From Thiobacillaceae bacterium (GTDB lineage Bacteria > Pseudomonadota > Gammaproteobacteria > Burkholderiales > Thiobacillaceae): a stretch of 5,024 nt of DNA. The notes under the pieces are model-generated. The model was not told the DNA's origin. It saw nothing but the letters and a program-made list of their open reading frames with translations, and ran no database searches. A program made the position numbers and the translations under genes. The stretch lies in assembly GCA_024643305.1 (NCBI GenBank), contig JAHENE010000161.1:1-5024 (forward strand), read 5' to 3'. Below are positions 1 through 5,024 of the stretch, in pieces; position 1 is the first letter of the stretch, and each line of letters starts with the position of its first letter.

Positions 1-371
1 ACGGCATGTATGCCGGCGCGCGCATGATGGAATACCTCTCAAAACAGGCCGACCCCAACGCCACCCTCAAAAGTCTGCCCGATACCATCAACACGCCCGA
101 GCTGCAAATCAAGATGGCTGAAGGCGAGCATTACGCCCTGATGGAGAAACTGCAGAAGACCGCAAAATTCCCTGATGCAAAAGAAGTCATCACACTGGAT
201 GGTTTAAGAGTGGAATACACCGACGGCTTTGGCCTCGCCCGCCCTTCCAACACCACGCCGGTGATCGTTCTGCGCTTCGAAGCAGACAACGAGGCTGCAC
301 TCAAACGAATTCAGGATGACTTCAGGCGGGTGATAAAAGAACAGGCGCCAGAGCTGGCGTTGCCTTTCTGA
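1..371 (+). CDS. algC: Phosphomannomutase/phosphoglucomutase, C-terminal part (5' end outside window)
   Basis: This is the tail of an alpha-D-phosphohexomutase, which interconverts hexose 6-phosphate and 1-phosphate (mannose or glucose) for GDP-mannose, LPS and exopolysaccharide synthesis in the cytosol. The reading frame is open from the left edge: the first complete codon (3-5) is Gly and the two bases before it fit Asp, giving a DGMYAGARMMEYLSKQ stretch typical of the family. About 122 residues of an expected 450-460 are visible. They cover the end of domain 3 and domain 4, including the phosphate-binding loop RPSNTTP at nt 240-260, followed by VIVLRFEAD. The protein ends ELALPF, close to the LPF ending of Pseudomonas AlgC. 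The ATG at 6 is internal, not a start. ManB and Pgm are alternative names, and substrate preference cannot be read from this fragment. The next gene starts 45 bp downstream on the same strand. Confidence 0.93.
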   Translation, partial: GMYAGARMMEYLSKQADPNATLKSLPDTINTPELQIKMAEGEHYALMEKLQKTAKFPDAKEVITLDGLRVEYTDGFGLARPSNTTPVIVLRFEADNEAALKRIQDDFRRVIKEQAPELALPF

Positions 372-416
372 TCTGACTACCAGCCGCCAGCAACCTGGCA
401 AGCGCTTGATTATTCC

Positions 417-878
417 ATGAACTGTAGCTTGTCACGCCTTGGCCTGTTTGCCATTGCAACCTGCTTTTCCATGCTGAGTGGTTGCACGTTCGTCAGCAGC
501 GGTGTGATCGCGATATCAGATGACCGTCCGGGCCGCGCGGTAGGTGAGACAGAAAATGATGTCGCACACGTTGCTGCCCCGGTACTTAAGAGATATGGGT
601 TGGAGCCGGTATGGTCCGGCAAGGAAAAGAGCGGGCCGTGCATTAGTACACGCGGGTGCACCTGGGCGCCTGAAGGGAAAGGCTGGTTACAGCCATGGGC
701 AACAATAATTCGTTCGTCTTCCGGTCGGGTCAAGGTACAGATCGAAGCGAGACACGATTTCCCCATTCACGACATCAACGTCAATGCGGCAACCGAAGAT
801 TTGGCCGAAGCGCTGCGTGCCCGCTTTGGCAGCGAGAACGTTGTAGTCGAAACCGCTTACCAGGATGCAGTCAATTAG
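417..878 (+). CDS. Putative outer-membrane lipoprotein of unknown function
   Basis: This 153-residue protein has a short lipoprotein signal peptide: an n-region with Arg7, a hydrophobic stretch at about residues 8-20, and the lipobox L-S-G-C with the lipidated Cys at residue 23. Residue +2 is Thr, not Asp, so outer-membrane retention is expected under the usual rule. The mature part is about 130 residues and has a Cys75/Cys81 pair that could form a disulfide in the periplasm. Its C-terminal third reads like an alternating strand and helix (VKVQIEARHDF, then TEDLAEALRARF). I do not recognise the family. No clear Shine-Dalgarno sequence precedes the ATG, but it is the only start that keeps a complete signal peptide. 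The gene follows the phosphohexomutase gene by 45 bp with no convincing terminator between, so co-transcription is possible. Its TAG stop overlaps the stop of the convergent gene. Confidence 0.85.
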   Translation: MNCSLSRLGLFAIATCFSMLSGCTFVSSGVIAISDDRPGRAVGETENDVAHVAAPVLKRYGLEPVWSGKEKSGPCISTRGCTWAPEGKGWLQPWATIIRSSSGRVKVQIEARHDFPIHDINVNAATEDLAEALRARFGSENVVVETAYQDAVN

Positions 879-2905
879 ATTGCAGCTTCGCTTTCGTGGC
901 CAAACTCATCCCGCCAGTCGCGAGCCAGCAGTTTGGCGATTTCACCTGCCGGAACAGGGCGGCTAACAAGATAGCCCTGCACAACCTGGCAGCCCAGATT
1001 GCGCAGGCGTTGGAGTTGCTGTGCATTCTCCACGCCTTCAGCCACTGTATCGAGATGCAAGCCCTGGCACAAGGCGAGAATTGAACTGATGAAGGCTTCG
1101 TTGATGAGCGCGTCTTCGATGTCCTTGACGAAGTAGCGGTCGATTTTCAGGCAGTCGAGCGGGAAGCGTTTAAGGTGGGCCAGTGATGAATAACCCGTAC
1201 CGAAGTCATCGACTGCAACTGCAACGCCAAGTCCCTTCAGGGCCAGAATCTTGCTCACTGCCCTGTCGGTATCCTGCATGAAGATTCCCTCAGTAAGCTC
1301 CAGTTGAAGGAATTCCGGCGAAAGCCCGGATGCCTCCAATGCAGTCATCACGCTTTGAACCAAACCTTCATGCCAGAACTCCTTGCCGGAAATATTTATG
1401 GCAATGGCAAGATCCGGAAACCCTGCGCTATGCCAACTTGCCACTTGACGGCAAGCCTCGATCATCAGCTTGCGACCTACTTCAATGATTCCGCCTGTTT
1501 CTTCCAGAAGTTCCAGAAATGCTGCCGGCGCAAGCTGGCCTTTTTGGGGATGGTTCCAGCGCAGCAATGCTTCCACAGTCTGTACTCGCCCGGTTTCCAG
1601 GTTGAGCTGGGGCTGATAATGGAAAATAAACTCATCTCGCTCCAGGGCGTAGTGCAGATCAGTTTCCAGCTGCAGCCTTTCCTCGGCCATGGCGTTCATT
1701 GCCGTGTCATACAACTGGAAGCGATTACGTCCACTGGCCTTGGCGTGATACATGGCAGTGTCTGCATTCTTGATCAACACGGTGGAGTTGGCGCCGTCAT
1801 TTGGATAAACACTGACGCCAATGCTGCAACTGCTGAACAATTCGCGCGCGGCAATCTGGTAAGGCTTGCTCACCAGCGCAAGCAGCTTTTCCACAGCCTG
1901 CAGAATTTGGCTGACTTTCTGGGCCTCGGTAATGACAACAACGAACTCATCGCCCCCAAGACGCGCTACCACATCCTCGGCTCGCACAGCGCTTTTCAGT
2001 CGTTCTGCAACTTCGCAAATGAGTTTGTCACCGCCCGCATGGCCCAAGGTATCGTTGACAAGCTTGAAGCGGTCAATATCAATGAACATGACTCCGACCA
2101 GCTCATTGTGGCGAAGCGCGCGCGCCAGCGCCTGCTCCAGGCGATCAGTAAACAGCATGCGGTTCGGCAATCCGGTCAGCACATCGTGGGTGGCCAGATG
2201 CTCACGTTCGCGGGTAGCTCGATTGGTTAGATGAATGACTGCAGCGGCTACAAAAAAACCAATCAGCAGAGCGATACCAGACAAGGCATACATCCAGGAA
2301 CGGGCAACATCATGTGCTTTGGCTGCACGGCTGCTGGCTTCAAGTGCAGTTTTCTGGGTTTCGCTATCGAGTTGCGCCAAGGCATCCAGCACCTTGTTCT
2401 GTGCAGGAATGGCTTCTTTCAAAAGTAGCGCCTCCGCCTCATGGCTCTCGGCCCCGAGCAAATCGAAAACCTGGTTCTGTATGGGCACCGAAGAGTTTGT
2501 CAGCTTTCCCTGGAGTTCGATCAGTTCACGTTCCCTGCTGCTAAGCGGCATCTTCAAAAGCTGATCCCGCGCAGTAAGAAACTCCACGGCGTTGTCGCTA
2601 AATTGAAGAAACAGGTCGTCGCGTTCAAAAGGATCAGTGCTCTCGACCATTCTGAACAAGTTCACCGTCCTTTCCCTTGCAGAGGTCACCATGGTCTTGG
2701 TCAGGCTCTGCTTGCGCATGTGAACTTCGACTACCGTTTTAAGATTTTTCGACGTGGCAGCGAGTTGGTTGAGGCCAATGCTGGTAACAAAAAGAATGAG
2801 GAGAAGTTGGACAATGAAACCCGAGAGCAGGGCTATCCTCCATCCCGGCCTGACGTGCTGGAGACGGATATAGAGCGCAGTTGAGTTGTCGGGTTTGAAT
2901 CGCAT
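875..2905 (-). CDS. Membrane-anchored GGDEF-EAL protein (diguanylate cyclase/c-di-GMP phosphodiesterase)
   Basis: The predicted protein is 676 residues from the ATG at 2905. TM1 is at about 23-45, followed by a helical periplasmic sensor of about 155 residues resembling the four-helix-bundle sensors of chemoreceptors, then TM2 at about 203-226. There is no clear HAMP domain. A GGDEF domain (about 239-399) begins with HDVLTGLPNR, has an intact GGDEF motif at 317-321 and an inhibitory I-site RAED at 308-311, five residues before it. An EAL domain (about 419-661) retains the usual catalytic set: EAL 445-447, Asn504 (NISGKEF), ELTE 536-539, DDFGTG 566-571, Lys587 (KID), AEGVE from 622 and Gln643 (QGYLVSRP). 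Both halves therefore look competent to make (2 GTP to c-di-GMP) and to cleave (to pGpG) the messenger, with the sensor probably setting the balance. An in-frame GTG at 2932 would add nine residues. Neither start has a good Shine-Dalgarno sequence, and the ATG is preferred. A sigma-54-like promoter lies upstream. Confidence 0.95.
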   Translation of the reverse strand: MRFKPDNSTALYIRLQHVRPGWRIALLSGFIVQLLLILFVTSIGLNQLAATSKNLKTVVEVHMRKQSLTKTMVTSARERTVNLFRMVESTDPFERDDLFLQFSDNAVEFLTARDQLLKMPLSSRERELIELQGKLTNSSVPIQNQVFDLLGAESHEAEALLLKEAIPAQNKVLDALAQLDSETQKTALEASSRAAKAHDVARSWMYALSGIALLIGFFVAAAVIHLTNRATREREHLATHDVLTGLPNRMLFTDRLEQALARALRHNELVGVMFIDIDRFKLVNDTLGHAGGDKLICEVAERLKSAVRAEDVVARLGGDEFVVVITEAQKVSQILQAVEKLLALVSKPYQIAARELFSSCSIGVSVYPNDGANSTVLIKNADTAMYHAKASGRNRFQLYDTAMNAMAEERLQLETDLHYALERDEFIFHYQPQLNLETGRVQTVEALLRWNHPQKGQLAPAAFLELLEETGGIIEVGRKLMIEACRQVASWHSAGFPDLAIAINISGKEFWHEGLVQSVMTALEASGLSPEFLQLELTEGIFMQDTDRAVSKILALKGLGVAVAVDDFGTGYSSLAHLKRFPLDCLKIDRYFVKDIEDALINEAFISSILALCQGLHLDTVAEGVENAQQLQRLRNLGCQVVQGYLVSRPVPAGEIAKLLARDWRDEFGHESEAAI

Positions 2906-2976
2906 GCTTATTGCCCAGCGTGGTCCCAACACCCGAAAAATGAATGATTGAAATCAGTCCCCATTGTTTTATTTGT

Positions 2977-2990
2977 GTAATCAGGATTAC
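2977..2990. repeat. Short perfect dyad in the divergent intergenic region
   Basis: GTAATC-AG-GATTAC has two 6-bp arms in perfect inverted symmetry around a 2-bp centre. It sits about 70 bp upstream of the GGDEF-EAL start and would fall inside that gene's leader if the sigma-54 start is right. The geometry fits a small dimeric-regulator operator, but no regulator family is recognised. A second, weaker dyad (TGATT-GA-AATCA, 2945-2956) lies nearby. Confidence 0.3.
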
Positions 2991-3052
2991 GTTTCAGAAG
3001 GCCATCAAGAAACGGCTTATTTTGAGGGGAAGTTTACTACCCGCACGTCAAA

Positions 3053-3070
3053 CAGCAAACCGGTTGCCAA
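3053..3070 (-). promoter_or_regulatory. Sigma-54-type (-24/-12) promoter candidate for the GGDEF-EAL gene
   Basis: Read on the minus strand the site is TTGGCAACCGGTTTGCTG. The known RpoN consensus is TTGGCACG-N4-TTGCT. The site has the -24 GG (3068-3067) and the -12 GC (3056-3055) at the required 12-bp phase, and mismatches only in the less critical bases after TTGGCA. Transcription would start near 3043, giving a leader of about 138 nt to the ATG at 2905. RpoN promoters need an enhancer-binding activator. I could not pick out a recognisable activator site, which would be expected at about 3120-3250, reaching into the cupin gene. The assignment rests on motif match and orientation only. Confidence 0.5.
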
Positions 3071-3092
3071 AAGAGGGGGTCGGGCGTACAAC
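3064..3092 (+). promoter_or_regulatory. Sigma-70-type promoter candidate for the cupin gene
   Basis: TTGCCA (3064-3069, 5 of 6 to the -35 consensus) is followed by a 17-bp spacer and TACAAC (3087-3092, 4 of 6 to the -10). It points at the cupin gene, whose ATG is about 60 bp further on. The -35 box lies on the same bases as the -24 box of the opposite-strand sigma-54 candidate, so binding at the two would be mutually exclusive. The call is tentative because such matches occur by chance. Confidence 0.35.
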
Positions 3093-3141
3093 AGGCTCGA
3101 AATAATCCTTTTATGGTCTAGGATGAATAATCATAACAATC

Positions 3142-3147
3142 AGGAGG
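3142..3147 (+). promoter_or_regulatory. Strong Shine-Dalgarno site of the cupin gene
   Basis: AGGAGG lies 6 bases before the ATG at 3154. This selects that ATG over the in-frame GTG at 3148, which directly abuts the site and is too close to be used. It is the best ribosome binding site in the window, suggesting efficient translation of the cupin protein. Confidence 0.8.
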
Positions 3148-3153
3148 GTGGCG

Positions 3154-3423
3154 ATGGAAATAAAGGTCGAACATCAGACGGACAAGGCCAAGCTGGAAGA
3201 AATGGGTGTATTCAATTGGCCGCTCTGGGAAAAGGACGTTTCCACATTTCCATGGGTGTATTACGAGGTGGAAACCTGCTACCTGCTGGAAGGCAAAGCG
3301 GTCGTTACGCCGGAAGGGGGGCCGCCGGTAGAGATAGCGGCTGGCGACCTTGTCACTTTCAATGCGGATTTGCGCTGCATGTGGCATATCATCGAGCCCG
3401 TCAAGAAACATTACCGAACTTAA
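3154..3423 (+). CDS. Small single-domain cupin protein (Cupin_3/DUF861-like)
   Basis: This 89-residue cytosolic protein has no signal peptide. The core matches small cupins of the Cupin_3 (DUF861, COG3450-like) group: a WPLWEKDVSTFPW lead-in, then YYEVETCYLLEGKAVVTPEGG (about 36-56, cupin motif 1) and VEIAAGDLVTFNADLRCMW (about 59-77, motif 2), with KKHYR near the end. The classical HxH metal ligands of motif 1 are replaced by Tyr/Glu residues, as in much of this group, so metal binding and catalysis are uncertain. Relatives are mostly uncharacterised; some larger ones act on ureidoglycine or ethanolamine-linked substrates, but that should not be transferred here. In motif 2 the common PAG turn reads NAD, a local departure from my recollection of the family. 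The gene stands alone between a divergent promoter region and a stem-loop. Length is normal for stand-alone members. Confidence 0.88.
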   Translation: MEIKVEHQTDKAKLEEMGVFNWPLWEKDVSTFPWVYYEVETCYLLEGKAVVTPEGGPPVEIAAGDLVTFNADLRCMWHIIEPVKKHYRT

Positions 3424-3438
3424 AGTTTTCCGAACGAA

Positions 3439-3469
3439 CGGCATGGCCGTTTGCCTCACGGCCATGCCG
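3439..3469. other. Perfect 12-bp stem-loop between cupin and corA genes
   Basis: CGGCATGGCCGT (3439-3450) and ACGGCCATGCCG (3458-3469) are exact inverted complements around the 7-base loop TTGCCTC, starting 15 bp after the cupin stop. The stem is very GC-rich and would be stable. No T-run follows on either strand, so it is not a textbook intrinsic terminator. It may act as a weak terminator, as a 3' end that protects the cupin mRNA from exonucleases, or as part of the corA leader. Confidence 0.6.
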
Positions 3470-3541
3470 GCGCGCACAGTCATACTGCGTCCATGCAGTA
3501 ACATTCCCATTCCATGAACCCCTTGTAATGAAAGCGCATTT

Positions 3542-4510
3542 ATGACCAGCGCACATTGTCTGCTCTATCGTGCCGGGCAGGGACCACGGGAAATCCCCAT
3601 CGAAGACATCAGCGATCATATCGGCCAGAAGGATAATTTCATCTGGATCGAAATCGCTGATGCAGAACAGCCCATGCTCGCCAGGCTGAGCGAGGAACTT
3701 GATCTCCATGAACTTGCCATCGAAGATGCACTCACCACATACCAACGCCCCAAGCTCGAGGAATATGGCGAGTCCCTTTTCATAAGCGCCAAGACTGCCC
3801 AGTTGGTAGAGGAGCATATATTCTTTGGGGAGGTGCATTTCTTTTCCGGGCCGAATTTTGTCGCCGTCATCCGGCATGGCCCAAGTTTTAGTTTTTCCCG
3901 CGTTCACGAACGTCTCGCGGCCTTGAAAGAAGGCCTGAATGTGGGTAGCCCGCTTGTGCTTTATCTGGTGCTGGACCTGATCGTCGACCATTATCGTCCT
4001 GTGCTGGAAAGCATCCATGACCGCTTCAGCACGCTGGAAAATGTTCTGCTGAATGATGAGCTCGACCGCGATGACCTGCAAAAACTATACAATGTAAAAC
4101 GCGAACTCAATTCGCTGCGTGATGCAGCCGAACCCATGCAGGGCATGGTCCAGGACCTGATCCGCCTGCACCCGGAAGTTGTCACCCGGGAACTCAAGGC
4201 CTACTACCGGGATGTGCACGACCATGCCATACGCGTGACCGCCTCGATCGACATGCTGCGCACCAGCGCCTCCGATGCAATGCAGTTCCATCTCGCCTCG
4301 TTGACCATACAGCAGAATGAGTCCGTACAAAAACTGGCTGGCTGGGGCGCGATCCTGGCGCTGCCAACCGTGATCTTTTCACTTTACGGTATGAATTTTG
4401 AATGGATGCCGGAGCTGCATATACCCTGGGCTTACCCGGTAGTCATGCTTATCACTTCAGCAGCAACTTTTTTGCTGTACAAGCGCCTTAAGAATCGCGG
4501 CTGGATATAA
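3542..4510 (+). CDS. corA: CorA-family magnesium/cobalt (divalent cation) transport protein
   Basis: This 322-residue protein is within the normal size of CorA proteins, which form homopentameric inner-membrane channels for Mg2+ (also Co2+ and Ni2+). The N-terminal cytosolic alpha/beta domain (about 1-150) includes FIWIEI and the family stretch ELAIEDALTTYQRPKLEEY (57-75). A long helical region (about 150-260) forms the stalk. TM1 is at about 265-284 and ends in the signature YGMNF, with GMN at 283-285 forming the selectivity filter, followed by the acidic loop EWMPEL (287-292). TM2 is at about 296-313, and the basic tail KRLKNRGWI matches the usual KKRGW-type end. Only a weak ribosome site (GAAAG) precedes the ATG. 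Zinc exporters (ZntB) share the fold; the MPEL loop favours CorA-type transport, but substrate is inferred. The gene lies 118 bp after the cupin stop and is followed by an intrinsic terminator. Confidence 0.95.
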   Translation: MTSAHCLLYRAGQGPREIPIEDISDHIGQKDNFIWIEIADAEQPMLARLSEELDLHELAIEDALTTYQRPKLEEYGESLFISAKTAQLVEEHIFFGEVHFFSGPNFVAVIRHGPSFSFSRVHERLAALKEGLNVGSPLVLYLVLDLIVDHYRPVLESIHDRFSTLENVLLNDELDRDDLQKLYNVKRELNSLRDAAEPMQGMVQDLIRLHPEVVTRELKAYYRDVHDHAIRVTASIDMLRTSASDAMQFHLASLTIQQNESVQKLAGWGAILALPTVIFSLYGMNFEWMPELHIPWAYPVVMLITSAATFLLYKRLKNRGWI

Positions 4511-4519
4511 AAATCAGTG

Positions 4520-4555
4520 AGGCGTGAGGTGATGCTCGCCTCACGCCTTTGTTCT
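4520..4555 (+). terminator. Rho-independent terminator after corA (possibly bidirectional)
   Basis: AGGCGTGAGG (4520-4529) pairs perfectly with CCTCACGCCT (4539-4548) around a 9-base loop, followed by TTGTTCTT, a T-rich tail. It begins 10 bp after the corA stop. On the minus strand the same stem is followed a few bases later by a five-T run, so it may also end the convergent autotransporter transcript, whose stop codon is at 4556-4558. Confidence 0.85.
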
Positions 4556-5024
4556 TCAGAAATTCACTGTGAGGTTGGCTTTGACGTCCTGGTCATTCAG
4601 CCCCGATCCGAATTGGCCACCATAGGAAAGCGCCAAACTAGACCGAGAAGTCAGTTTCATATCCAGTCCAAGCTCAAGCGTCAGCGTATTGCGGCTGATC
4701 GGCACACCGGCAATATTGAAAACATCACCCCCTGCAAAAGTCATGTCCAGACTGGGCATGTCACCAAACGCATGGCGCCAGCCTGCAGCGCCATATAGCC
4801 GCCCTTGCCCTTCACCCAAAGCAAGCAACGTTTCCCCACGCAGGCCGAGCGTGGTGAATGTGACGTTACTCGTCTCATTGCCAACCGTAAGCGCTGCCTC
4901 CCCGCCTGTTTCCGTGAAACCATCCGTCTTCAGGTTTACCCAAGCCAGATTGGCGAAGGGTTCGAAGCTCGCTTTACCATAGTCGATCCGATAACCAGCC
5001 TCGCCAAAGACCTGCGCAGTGCGC
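4556..5024 (-). CDS. Autotransporter outer-membrane beta-barrel domain, C-terminal part (5' end outside window)
   Basis: The frame stays open from the right edge to the TGA at 4556-4558, giving 155 visible residues; the ATG at 4828 is internal. The upstream part reads RTAQVFGEAGYRIDYGKASF and later FEPFANLAWVNLKTDGF, which is characteristic of type V secretion autotransporter barrels (PF03797-like). It is followed by repeated amphipathic strands (TFTTLGLRGETLL, GRLYGAAGWRHAFG, TLTLELGLDMKL, SSLALSYGGQFG). The protein ends VKANLTVNF: alternating hydrophobic residues and a terminal Phe form the Bam-recognition signal of outer-membrane barrels. A full barrel is about 250-300 residues, so roughly half is present. 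The passenger domain, which decides function (adhesin, esterase, protease), lies outside the window and cannot be named. The gene converges on corA and shares its terminator. Confidence 0.92.
   Translation of the reverse strand, partial: RTAQVFGEAGYRIDYGKASFEPFANLAWVNLKTDGFTETGGEAALTVGNETSNVTFTTLGLRGETLLALGEGQGRLYGAAGWRHAFGDMPSLDMTFAGGDVFNIAGVPISRNTLTLELGLDMKLTSRSSLALSYGGQFGSGLNDQDVKANLTVNF

Noticed and set aside
386..399. Small hairpin GCCAG-CAAC-CTGGC between the phosphohexomutase and lipoprotein genes
   Set aside because: The stem is only 5 bp with no T-run after it, too weak to call a terminator.
695..1084. 129-codon plus-strand frame across the lipoprotein/GGDEF-EAL junction
   Set aside because: It overlaps two well-supported genes in other frames and has an unstructured Arg-rich translation.
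1304..2230. Long (308-codon) plus-strand open frame opposite the GGDEF-EAL gene
   Set aside because: Its codons are in exact register with the minus-strand gene, so it is open simply because that gene rarely uses TTA, CTA or TCA codons. The translation has no recognisable domain, while the minus strand encodes textbook GGDEF and EAL domains.
2906..2932. GTG start at 2932 for the GGDEF-EAL gene
   Set aside because: It adds only nine residues of no clear family match and has no Shine-Dalgarno sequence. It is kept as an alternative to the ATG at 2905.
2906..3043. Possible c-di-GMP (GEMM) riboswitch in the leader of the c-di-GMP gene
   Set aside because: I looked for the conserved GEMM core and tetraloop/receptor elements and found none; only short dyads are present.
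2964..3545. 193-codon plus-strand frame spanning the intergenic region and cupin gene
   Set aside because: It has a TTG start without a ribosome site, its first part is non-coding DNA, and the rest is an out-of-frame reading of the cupin gene, which has its own strong Shine-Dalgarno site.
3401..4081. 226-codon minus-strand open frame opposite corA
   Set aside because: It is again in exact codon register with the real gene and has no recognisable domain. It crosses the hairpin and the cupin end.
1..5024. CRISPR arrays, insertion sequences, tRNA or rRNA genes
   Set aside because: No spaced direct repeats, transposase-like frames, terminal inverted repeats or tRNA/rRNA sequence were seen on either strand.

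Overview
The window looks like an ordinary chromosomal segment of a Gram-negative proteobacterium. A lipobox lipoprotein, an autotransporter beta-barrel ending in Phe, and an AlgC-type phosphomannomutase/phosphoglucomutase tail ending in LPF all point that way. Base composition is moderate, only slightly G+C-rich by eye. Protein style suggests Beta- or Gammaproteobacteria, perhaps a Nitrosomonadales-like betaproteobacterium, but this is a weak inference because there is no rRNA or other marker gene.

Layout, left to right. (1) Positions 1-371 (+): C-terminal part of a phosphomannomutase/phosphoglucomutase, cut by the window edge. (2) 417-878 (+): a small lipoprotein of unknown function, 45 bp downstream and possibly co-transcribed. 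(3) 875-2905 (-): a large membrane-bound GGDEF-EAL cyclic-di-GMP protein, converging on the lipoprotein gene so tightly that the two stop codons overlap. (4) 2906-3153: a divergent intergenic region of about 250 bp. It holds a very good sigma-54-type promoter match pointing at the GGDEF-EAL gene, a plausible sigma-70 promoter pointing at the cupin gene, and a short perfect dyad. (5) 3154-3423 (+): a small single-domain cupin with a strong ribosome binding site. (6) 3424-3541: a gap with a perfect 12-bp stem-loop. (7) 3542-4510 (+): a CorA-family divalent cation channel with the GMN signature. (8) 4511-4555: a rho-independent terminator between convergent genes. (9) 4556-5024 (-): the C-terminal half of an autotransporter beta-barrel that runs off the right edge.

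The genes do not form one obvious pathway. AlgC-type enzymes feed exopolysaccharide/LPS sugar synthesis, c-di-GMP enzymes control the switch between motility and biofilm, and autotransporters display proteins at the surface. A loose cell-envelope/surface theme is therefore possible but is inference. I see no mobile element, CRISPR array, tRNA, rRNA or clear novel defence or biosynthetic system. The most worthwhile signal is regulatory: the sigma-54-like element in front of the GGDEF-EAL gene, which overlaps the cupin gene's likely promoter on the opposite strand.
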